DNA of 64,000 nt, taken from NCBI GenBank assembly GCA_964019655.1, contig CAXHTR010000004.1, positions 806,001-870,000 on the forward strand. The letters are read 5' to 3'. The notes below the pieces were generated by a model. That model did not search any database. It saw nothing but the letters and a program-made list of their open reading frames with translations, and was not told the origin of the DNA. Positions within the stretch are counted from its first letter, which is position 1; every line of letters begins with the position of its first letter. Made by a program: the position numbers and the translations under genes. Shown piece after piece: positions 9,441-16,656 of this stretch. This DNA is from Perkinsela sp. pyNocScin1. Lineage: Eukaryota > Euglenozoa > Kinetoplastea > Prokinetoplastida > Perkinselidae.

Positions 9441-9582
9441 GGAAAATGTGAAGAAAAGTGTGTGTATAACGGATTGTCGGCTTCATTGTGCTCTTCCTGC
9501 ATTTCATTGTGTGACTGGAACTTATGCAAATCAGCTTCCTACGTTGCAGCTTTCTATTTTCTATACTTTTTCTGATAATATA

Positions 9583-9849
9583 ATGAGCCGCGCAAGTAAA
9601 GTGATCCACGACATGGGCCACGCCATCTGGATTCCAATCTTCGCGGTCGGCGCCGCTGGAGCTTGGTATTTCGAAAAATTTTACGTCAAGCCAAAGGCCA
9701 TCACGCCGAGCGGGGATGGCCACGACTACTACCTACGGGATATTCGCGACGAGAATGGCAAACTCCTCGCGTACCGAAAGGTTTCAATCAAAAAGGGCAA
9801 GGAACCCTCTGCGAACGCTGTGCAAAAACAGGAGACCAAGAATATGTGA
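9583..9849 (+). CDS. Small single-pass membrane protein (88 aa), probably mitochondrial
   Basis: 88 aa starting MSRASKVIHDMGHAIW. One hydrophobic segment (W-I-P-I-F-A-V-G-A-A-G-A-W-Y-F, about 16-30) is followed by a charged domain with Y-Y-L-R-D-I-R-D-E-N-G-K-L-L-A-Y-R-K-V-S. The open frame continues upstream into the 3' end of the CDK gene region, but the upstream part is AT-rich and lacks a processing signal. The ATG at 9583 follows a clear pyrimidine tract (tttctattttctatactttttc). Size and layout recall accessory subunits of respiratory complexes. The next gene has a similar layout, so the two may belong to the same compartment. No family recognised. Confidence 0.7.
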   Translation: MSRASKVIHDMGHAIWIPIFAVGAAGAWYFEKFYVKPKAITPSGDGHDYYLRDIRDENGKLLAYRKVSIKKGKEPSANAVQKQETKNM

Positions 9850-10056
9850 AATAGGACTTACCAGAGCCCGAGGAAAGGCTTGAGTGTTTGACAACGGAGG
9901 AAAAGCCCTGATGGGTTCAGGCGACGATCAATGGAATGTTTCAGTAAGTCGAGGAATGCACTCTATTCGAAAAAACTTTTCGAGCATTTTGTCAATTTTA
10001 CTCTTGGAGTGCTTCCCACATATTCTTTCCCATCATACTAAAATTTAAATTCGCTA

Positions 10057-10395
10057 ATGCTCCGCCGCGTGCAGTCCGCCATCGCTCCGCGCACCACACA
10101 GCGCCGCTCGTACTTTTACAGCAACGTCGGCGAGTCCGGCATCTGGGGCCAGACGTGGAAGATGTACTACCGTAACCTCAACATCTGCATTGTCCTTGGT
10201 GTCACTTTTGGTATCTACGTCCTGAAGGGCCCATACGCAGGCGATAAACAGTTCGCCCCCTTCGCCTCTGACCTTTTCCTCAGTGACGGCACAGAGCTTG
10301 AAGGCGACGAGGCCGCTGCGAACGCACGCATCGAGCTCGCACGCATGCAGCCGTTCATGGACGAGCTCCGTATGAAGGCTGGCGTCGATGAGTAA
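10057..10395 (+). CDS. Small mitochondrial-type membrane protein (112 aa)
   Basis: 112 aa. The N-terminus MLRRVQSAIAPRTTQRRS is a classic mitochondrial presequence (Arg-rich, no acidic residue), followed by Y-F-Y-S-N-V-G-E-S. One transmembrane segment (I-C-I-V-L-G-V-T-F-G-I-Y-V-L, about 47-60) precedes a soluble acidic C-terminal domain ending K-A-G-V-D-E. This is the design of single-pass inner-membrane accessory subunits of the oxidative phosphorylation complexes. I do not recognise the specific subunit. It lies 207 bp after the other small membrane protein and 91 bp before the eEF1B beta gene. Confidence 0.75.
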   Translation: MLRRVQSAIAPRTTQRRSYFYSNVGESGIWGQTWKMYYRNLNICIVLGVTFGIYVLKGPYAGDKQFAPFASDLFLSDGTELEGDEAAANARIELARMQPFMDELRMKAGVDE

Positions 10396-10486
10396 GTGTA
10401 CCATACGATGGACTTTCGCAAATAATTTTTTGCATTTTTGAAATGAATTTCGACTGTTTCCCTTTTCTGCACCTTTCTTCACCAAA

Positions 10487-11107
10487 ATGTCTCTCAGCGA
10501 ACTCAACAAGAAGCTCACCGCCAAGCCATACGTCGACAGTTACGTCCCGACGAAGGCCGACTACGCCCTCTTCACCGAGATGTTCGGCAGCAACGCGCTG
10601 ACGATCCAGTGGGTCGCCCGCATGGCCTCGTACTTCTCCAGCGAGCGCGCGCAGATCGCCAAGGCTGACAAGCCAGCCGCCAAGAAGGCCGAGGCGCCCA
10701 AGAAGGAGGCCCCGAAGCCGGCCGCCGCTGCGGAGGACGACGACGTCGATCTCTTCGGTGACGTCACCGAGGAGGAGCAGAAGGCCCTCGACAACAAGAA
10801 GAAGGAGGAGGCCGAGGCAAAGAAGAAGCCGGCCGTCATCGCCAAGTCGAACATCGTCATCGACGTCAAGCCGTGGGACGACACCATCGACCTCGAGGCG
10901 CTCATGAAGAAGTACCGCGCGATCGAGCGCGACGGCCTCCTCTGGGGTGCGCACAAGCTCGAGCCGATCGCCTTCGGCATCAAGAAGCTCAAGGTCATGA
11001 TCGTCATTGAGGACGACAAGATCTCGTCTGACGACGTCGAGGACATCATCATGCAGTTCGAGGATGAGGTCCAGTCCATGGACATCGCCGCTTGGAACAA
11101 GGTGTAA
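10487..11107 (+). CDS. EEF1B: Elongation factor 1B, beta-type guanine nucleotide exchange subunit
   Basis: 206 aa. It catalyses GDP/GTP exchange on eEF1A during translation elongation. The N-terminal half is a GST-C-like helical domain (V-P-T-K-A-D-Y-A-L-F). A Lys/Ala/Glu-rich linker follows with the acidic D-D-D-V-D-L-F-G (about 85-92) characteristic of the family. The C-terminal GEF domain includes K-S-N-I-V-I-D-V-K-P-W-D-D, W-G-A-H-K-L-E-P-I-A-F-G-I-K-K-L and the terminal D-E-V-Q-S-M-D-I-A-A-W-N-K-V. Strong preference for C-ending codons agrees with high expression. The start follows a long pyrimidine tract. Confidence 0.96.
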   Translation: MSLSELNKKLTAKPYVDSYVPTKADYALFTEMFGSNALTIQWVARMASYFSSERAQIAKADKPAAKKAEAPKKEAPKPAAAAEDDDVDLFGDVTEEEQKALDNKKKEEAEAKKKPAVIAKSNIVIDVKPWDDTIDLEALMKKYRAIERDGLLWGAHKLEPIAFGIKKLKVMIVIEDDKISSDDVEDIIMQFEDEVQSMDIAAWNKV

Positions 11108-11330
11108 AGCGGGCAGCAAGCTTTAGAATTTTACAAGATGCGATATAAAGAATAAAGGGGGAATGGGAGACATTGGGTGGGCTTTGATAGCTTTTTGCTA
11201 TGATTTGATTTTGCTATTAGTTCAATGGCTGACTGCAAATGGTATCATTCTAAGAAATATACCTGATAGTGCTTGAACGTAACGCAGTGCAATGTATACA
11301 ATGTATTCGATTTAATCTCTTAGAATTCAC

Positions 11331-13001
11331 ATGCATATACTCTCCATGCCACGAGTACTGAGTCTGCCCATATTCTTCTATGCACAGGACGTTGCTTTCG
11401 ATACAGTAGATCATGCAAATGTCCCCGACCAGGTAATGATGGAGTTGGTCGTCGCAGGGCTCTCTGAGGAAAGCAGAAAAATATTTCAAGACAAGAATGG
11501 CTCGTTCAAGCCCGTGAGCCAATGGACCACAAAAAGGAAAGGTGCCGAGCATTGCGTGATAGCCTGTGATGAAGATGACCGCGTTATTAGCTTTATCCAT
11601 AAAGTCAAATCTGGAACGTATAATTTGCGCGCTCTGCCTTTGCAAATCCGTGTTTTCCGGACGTGGTATGATATTGAAAAGCCAAAGCAAAACCCAAGGG
11701 TTACTGGCACACTGGACACATCTGCGCTGCCGTCGGCACTGCAGATCTTTGATTGTTCTGCGAATGCTTTTGGCGGCGAAGTGGATTTCCAATGGCTGCC
11801 CCCAGGGCTGCGTGACTTCATGATCAGCCGAAACTATTTTACAGGCAGCTGCAATCTTAAATCACTTCCAAAAGCTTTGATGCGATGCTTTTTGGAAAAA
11901 AACGCATTTAGAGGGAGTATTTCGCTTGAAAGCTTGCCGCTTGGGCTCACGCATCTCAGACTCCATGAGAATAATTTTCAGGGCACACTGAATTTTGATA
12001 GCCTCCCAGACTCTCTCAGGCATCTAAACGTTGGGACCAATGGATTTACGGGAAGTTTTATTCTGAGCAGTCGAAACGCGCCCATTGTCGTCCTTGCGAG
12101 AGACACACAGATGAGTGGCACTGCAGTCGTCGCTGACAATGACCACATTCGTGTGGACTTAGCATGCAAAAATATCAACGCTGTGCACGATGAGAACGGT
12201 GATGCCCATCCCAGTGCTGCGATCATTCTTCATGACCAAAGTAGAGAAATGCATTATCCTCGGTTCTTGGATTTACACGAGTATGAGTATAGAGATGTTG
12301 ATCCGCTCGAAAGGTTTGCAAACGGTGCAGAGTCGCTCGATGACAAACTCTTGCTGATGCTGAACCCCCACGCCCCGTCGTGTGGTGTCACATGGGATAA
12401 GAATGGCCGGGTCACTGAGATATCTATAATGAATATGGAAGATACAGTCATCTTTCTTGACTACATTCCACCGCTCGTGAAAAAGTTCGGTATACCTTGC
12501 TTTGAGCTCGGTGAAGGAAACCTTATTCGAGGAACGCTCAACACGTCGAAGCTCCCTAGGCAACTCGAATACTTCAACATTATGCAAGAAAATTTTACAG
12601 GAACTGTGGATTTGACCAAGCTTCCATACAACCTCGAGAGAATTGATCTTGAGTACAATCAGTTTTATGGTAAGTGTGACTTGACCATGCTGCCAGCGAA
12701 GCTTAATGAGTGTTACCTCCACGTGAATAATTTCAGTGGAAGCGTGGACCTGAGTCGTTTGCCCCAGAATCTCGTTGAATTGTCTATCAATGACAACTGT
12801 CTCATTGGTGAATTGGATATCAGCTCCGTTCGAAAAGAGCTCAAGAAGCTGTGGGTGAACAATAACCCTTGCTTTCGCGGCCGAAATAAATGGTATGACC
12901 CGACCGAAGGAGCATATTACGAGGGAGCTGAAGAAGGCAGCACGCTGATACTAAATGCAGGTTTCTATGATGATGATTATTATGATGATGATAGTGAATA
13001 G
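11331..13001 (+). CDS. Double-domain secreted-type LRR protein, family A
   Basis: 556 aa with two LRR blocks. A hydrophobic leader (V-L-S-L-P-I-F-F-Y-A) is followed by P-D-Q-V-M-M-E-L-V-V. About six 23-residue repeats (for example GTLNFDSLPDSLRHLNV) end in the family cap (SGTAVVA..., N-I-N-A-V-H-D-E-N-G-D-A-H-P). After a charged linker a second, shortened N-cap (G-V-T-W-D-K-N-G-R-V-T-E-I) begins about five more repeats. The C-terminus is very acidic and Tyr-rich (DDDYYDDDS), encoded by a GAT-rich stretch. Third positions are more AT-rich than in the housekeeping genes. It is a tandem duplicate of the next gene. Role unknown; predicted extracellular. Confidence 0.85.
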   Translation: MHILSMPRVLSLPIFFYAQDVAFDTVDHANVPDQVMMELVVAGLSEESRKIFQDKNGSFKPVSQWTTKRKGAEHCVIACDEDDRVISFIHKVKSGTYNLRALPLQIRVFRTWYDIEKPKQNPRVTGTLDTSALPSALQIFDCSANAFGGEVDFQWLPPGLRDFMISRNYFTGSCNLKSLPKALMRCFLEKNAFRGSISLESLPLGLTHLRLHENNFQGTLNFDSLPDSLRHLNVGTNGFTGSFILSSRNAPIVVLARDTQMSGTAVVADNDHIRVDLACKNINAVHDENGDAHPSAAIILHDQSREMHYPRFLDLHEYEYRDVDPLERFANGAESLDDKLLLMLNPHAPSCGVTWDKNGRVTEISIMNMEDTVIFLDYIPPLVKKFGIPCFELGEGNLIRGTLNTSKLPRQLEYFNIMQENFTGTVDLTKLPYNLERIDLEYNQFYGKCDLTMLPAKLNECYLHVNNFSGSVDLSRLPQNLVELSINDNCLIGELDISSVRKELKKLWVNNNPCFRGRNKWYDPTEGAYYEGAEEGSTLILNAGFYDDDYYDDDSE

Positions 13002-13424
13002 TATGACCAATACTTTGTCGTAATTCGTTCCTGATTCATTACGGAATTCAGCACAAAAGTAGCAAAGCAGCAAGGACTATAATTATGCAAACGAGTTTTC
13101 TCGTTTATCACGCAAGCGCTTTGCGTAAAATCTACCTTTAAGCAGTCACCATGACTTATGACCCTTGCGTTCCCACGCACATCCACGTCAAATCTATTCA
13201 TCTTCCTAGTTAGACTTCATAGACACCGTCGGACCGAATTATGCTATGTTTTTGCGTGGTTCGATATTTTAACAGCACAGTGAAGTGCTTCGAATGATGG
13301 ATCTTCATAAAAGTATTCAATAGTTTGCATAGAGCACGAAATCAATTTTCCTTTTCATTATGTGGGGCAATGTTGTACGAATCAAATCCCTTCTAGCCTA
13401 TATGCACAAACTTTACAGATAAAT
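13002..13424. other. Intergenic, 423 bp, with two small hairpins
   Basis: No ORF of note. Two perfect small stems lie close together: AAACGAG-tttt-CTCGTTT at 13089-13106 and CGCAA-gcgct-TTGCG at 13111-13125. They could be RNA structures in the 3' untranslated region, or chance. The spacer ends with a pyrimidine-rich stretch and ACAG about seven bases before the start of the next LRR gene. Confidence 0.45.
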
Positions 13425-15089
13425 ATGCTAACAGCGGTAGCAGTGGCTCTTGGCCAGCCGAGCCCGCACCCCACAAAGCGCTGTCTGGCAGCTGACGAAT
13501 CTTTTGATCTTGACTACATCAGTATTTCTGATCAGGACATGATGGAGTTAGTCATCGCGGACCTCTCCGAGGAAAGCAAAAGGCTCTTTCAAAACAGTAA
13601 GGGCGGGTACCGATATGCTTGCGATTGGACTACAGAGAGCGACGAAAATGAGTACTGCGAGATATCCTGCGATGAGGCAGGTCGTGTGACTGGTTTTGTA
13701 CATAAAGTTCGGGCTGGGATGTATAATTTACGCGCGCTACCTCTGCGAATCCGCGTGTTCCGGATATTGCATGGAATAGAGACAATTGAATGGCGTGGTA
13801 TAGCGCCAAAGCAAAATGTCAATGTGACCGGCACACTTGACACATCTGCGCTACCACTGACACTGCAAGTATTTGACATCTCAGAGAACGCTTTTGAAGG
13901 CCAAGTTGATTTTGAATGGCTGCCACAGGGACTCAATGACTTCATGATCAGCCGAAATAATTTTTTGGGTAGCTGCAATCTCAAATCACTCCCAAAAGCT
14001 TTGTTACGATGCTTTTTGGAAAGAAACGCATTTACAGGGAGTATTTCGCTAGATAGCTTACCGCTCGGGCTCACTCATCTCAGACTCCATGAGAATAATT
14101 TTCAGGGCACGCTCAATTTCAATAACCTCCCAGACTCCCTGAGGCATTTAAACGTCGGGGGTAATGGTTTTACAGGAAGTTTTTTGCTTGATAAACGAAG
14201 TGCGCCCATCATTCTTCTCGCGCGAGACGTGCAAATGAGTGGCACGGCCATTATCGTTGATAATGACGACGTTCGTGTGGATTTAAAATGCGAACATATC
14301 AGTGTTGTACACGATGAAAATGGTTCAACGCATGAAAATACAGAGCTCATTCTTGACGATGAGAGCAGGGAGATGCTCTTTCCTCGGCATTTGGACCGCC
14401 ACGAGTATGAGTACAGAGATTTATTTCCATTTGATAGATTCACTAAAAGCACTCAGATGTCAGACGATAAGCTCCTTCAGCTATGCATTCCTGGTGCCCC
14501 AAGTGATGGCGTGAAGCGAGACCTAGAAAATCGCATCGTAGAAATCAGTTATTTTGGGGGTGGAACTATATTCTTGGACTTCATTCCACCGCTCGTAGAA
14601 GATTTTAACATCCCGAGCTTCAAACCCGGTCGGTCTAGCGAAACATATGGTACACTCAACACATCGAGGCTGTCCGAATCCTTGAAAGATTTCATTATCC
14701 TACAGAACGAGTTTACAGGGCCTGTGGACATGACCAAGCTCCCTCGCGGGCTTTGTCACCAATGCAACATTGGTTTTAATCAGTTTTATGGGAAATGTGA
14801 CTCAACACTGCTGGCCCCCAAGCTAAAATATTGCTATCTTCATGTTAATAATTTCAGTGGTGGTATAGACCTCAGTCGCCTACCAGAAAGCTTAGCATAT
14901 TTATCGATAAATGATAACTGTTTTACAGGGTATCTGAACATCGAAGATGCTCATGTGAATTTCTTTGGTGAAAATAATCTTTTTGATTGTGAACTTACTG
15001 ATTTGTCGGGTATTGAAAACCGTGATGAGTATCCTCCGATGGTACGGGATAAGCTCTATGATCCATGTTATGAGGAATACTATTTTTGA
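13425..15089 (+). CDS. Double-domain secreted-type LRR protein, family A (tandem duplicate)
   Basis: 554 aa, clearly paralogous to the preceding gene along its whole length. Leader M-L-T-A-V-A-V-A-L-G, then I-S-D-Q-D-M-M-E-L-V-I. First LRR block of about six repeats with cap H-I-S-V-V-H-D-E-N-G-S-T-H. Second block starts near N-R-I-V-E-I-S and holds about five repeats (G-P-V-D-M-T-K-L-P; G-G-I-D-L-S-R-L-P). The start is set at the ATG after TTTACAG; the frame is open further upstream but has no in-frame ATG there. It ends in an acidic, Tyr-rich tail without the GAT run of its sister. No membrane anchor. Predicted secreted. Confidence 0.85.
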   Translation: MLTAVAVALGQPSPHPTKRCLAADESFDLDYISISDQDMMELVIADLSEESKRLFQNSKGGYRYACDWTTESDENEYCEISCDEAGRVTGFVHKVRAGMYNLRALPLRIRVFRILHGIETIEWRGIAPKQNVNVTGTLDTSALPLTLQVFDISENAFEGQVDFEWLPQGLNDFMISRNNFLGSCNLKSLPKALLRCFLERNAFTGSISLDSLPLGLTHLRLHENNFQGTLNFNNLPDSLRHLNVGGNGFTGSFLLDKRSAPIILLARDVQMSGTAIIVDNDDVRVDLKCEHISVVHDENGSTHENTELILDDESREMLFPRHLDRHEYEYRDLFPFDRFTKSTQMSDDKLLQLCIPGAPSDGVKRDLENRIVEISYFGGGTIFLDFIPPLVEDFNIPSFKPGRSSETYGTLNTSRLSESLKDFIILQNEFTGPVDMTKLPRGLCHQCNIGFNQFYGKCDSTLLAPKLKYCYLHVNNFSGGIDLSRLPESLAYLSINDNCFTGYLNIEDAHVNFFGENNLFDCELTDLSGIENRDEYPPMVRDKLYDPCYEEYYF

Positions 15090-15368
15090 AACTGTGCAAG
15101 TGAATGATAGAGTACAGACGAATAGAGTACAGCACGAAGCAATATGAATAACCTCGAGCGAAAGCCCTTTGAGAGGCTGCAGCAGCTTGCTACGCAGGCA
15201 GTGTGTTCCACGTAGTCACCTCAGAGCAGTCCTGAGTAAGATAAAAATTGTGACCCCTACACAATCTTTCACATCGTTTGTAGTTTTGTATGCTGTAATC
15301 TCAATGAGAATGCTCATAAATCATAATTGCCTAGGATTTTAAGAGATTTTTAGAGATCAATGCAGTGA

Positions 15369-16316
15369 ATGCCCCCGATCAGTTTTACTGACAGCGTAGC
15401 ACATGCCATGCAAGCACTATGGAGGTTTAATCACGGGTTTCAACGAGTTTCTGCAAATGTCCCAGTCCGCCACTGCAGCGTCGCATCCCCGCAACTTCCA
15501 ACGTTTTGGATGTGCAAAACCTGCGCATTTGTCAACCCATCGGACTCGTCGGCATGCACGCGATGCGCGCAAAAACTGTCCGATAAACAACCAATTCGTG
15601 CAAAGCCAGCAGTTCAAAGCCGTGCCATTCAGCAAAGAATACTTTACCCGCAGAAAACCGCTCGGTCGTGGACGTGTCACATCTGCGGTATGGAGAACTC
15701 CAACAAGTACGCCTGCCAGACCTGCGCAGAGCCGAGAGTGAACCCGAACGGCTGTAGTCAAATTCTACTACGCCCACACAGCTCACCAGAGACCCTGTGG
15801 ATGTGCGCCAACTGCCTCTACGTTCAAACCTTCGCCAAAGCCACGTGCGGCGTGTGTCACTCGACAAACGACAGCTTCAAAGTCCACGGCTGGACATGCC
15901 GCGGGTGCTCAAAGGGCCACCCGAAAGTGACGAGCGAGAAGTGCTGTGAATTTTTCCAGCAGCCCACCGTTCCCTACGCTATGCCGTGGCTCTGCGCTTG
16001 CGGCCAAAAAAACGCCATCGTCTACACGCGCTGCCTCATTTGCCTCCGCGGCAAGCAGAACCTGTGCGCAGAGGCCGACGACTGGGTCTGCCCGTGCGGC
16101 TACCTGCAGCCTTCGTATCGGCCAAAGTGCGCGGAGTGCGCTGGGGGTAGAAAAGGTGCTGTTGCGACGTGGCTGTCAAACTACCGGCCGGTGCTCGAAA
16201 ACTGGCGGTGCACAAACTGTGACATTGTCAACCCAAAGGCGCGCGTCCTGTGCAGCCAGTGCAACAAAACAAGGCGAGATGCATCTATTCGTGGGATTGG
16301 GCACTTTGTTGCGTAG
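15369..16316 (+). CDS. RanBP2-type zinc-finger protein with seven fingers, probably mitochondrial
   Basis: 315 aa consisting almost wholly of RanBP2-like zinc ribbons of the form W-x-C-x-x-C-x(n)-C-x-x-C. I count seven, starting W-M-C-K-T-C, W-T-C-H-I-C, W-M-C-A-N-C, W-T-C-R-G-C, W-L-C-A-C-G, W-V-C-P-C-G and W-R-C-T-N-C; the fourth is degenerate. RanBP2 fingers of this type commonly bind single-stranded RNA or proteins. A basic amphipathic segment (M-Q-A-L-W-R-F-N-H-G-F-Q-R-V) lies 13 residues in and looks like a presequence, so the start could be 15369 or 15408. The ATG at 15369 follows TGCAG by three bases. The much larger zinc-finger gene downstream suggests a shared role. Confidence 0.85.
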   Translation: MPPISFTDSVAHAMQALWRFNHGFQRVSANVPVRHCSVASPQLPTFWMCKTCAFVNPSDSSACTRCAQKLSDKQPIRAKPAVQSRAIQQRILYPQKTARSWTCHICGMENSNKYACQTCAEPRVNPNGCSQILLRPHSSPETLWMCANCLYVQTFAKATCGVCHSTNDSFKVHGWTCRGCSKGHPKVTSEKCCEFFQQPTVPYAMPWLCACGQKNAIVYTRCLICLRGKQNLCAEADDWVCPCGYLQPSYRPKCAECAGGRKGAVATWLSNYRPVLENWRCTNCDIVNPKARVLCSQCNKTRRDASIRGIGHFVA

Positions 16317-16627
16317 TTTTGGAATGCTTATGAGCTTTCTGAGCTAAGTCTTGAGAATGACTGAGGTTACCAAACCATGGTCTACCGAATATGAGAATTC
16401 ACATCTCTAGGATAGCTATGAGACCCTTTGTCGAGAATTCAAAGGTACAAAACTTTCTTTTTCTTTTTTCCAACCTGATGATTGACATCTTGTTCCGCTG
16501 ATGACGATGGCGAACATCCGTGATATAGGCTAAGATGAGCTGAAAAGTTTCTTTCTTTACTGTGTAGCGTCAGTAATTTTGCCTTTCTCAAAGTAGCGTC
16601 GCTTTGTTTCCTACTCATCCGTATCTG

Positions 16628-16656
16628 CCCCTTCTCTTCTCTTTTTTCACAGCACA
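16628..16656 (+). promoter_or_regulatory. Candidate spliced-leader acceptor of the 17-finger gene
   Basis: A run of about 22 pyrimidines (16628-16649) is followed by AG at 16651-16652, and the ATG is at 16657. This is the layout expected for a trans-splice acceptor giving a 5' leader of only four encoded bases. It is one of the clearest examples in the window. Confidence 0.6.

Noticed and set aside
9271-9582. N-terminal extension of the 88-aa membrane protein into the CDK region
   Set aside because: It overlaps the CDK gene in another frame and then crosses an AT-rich spacer with a pyrimidine tract just before 9583.
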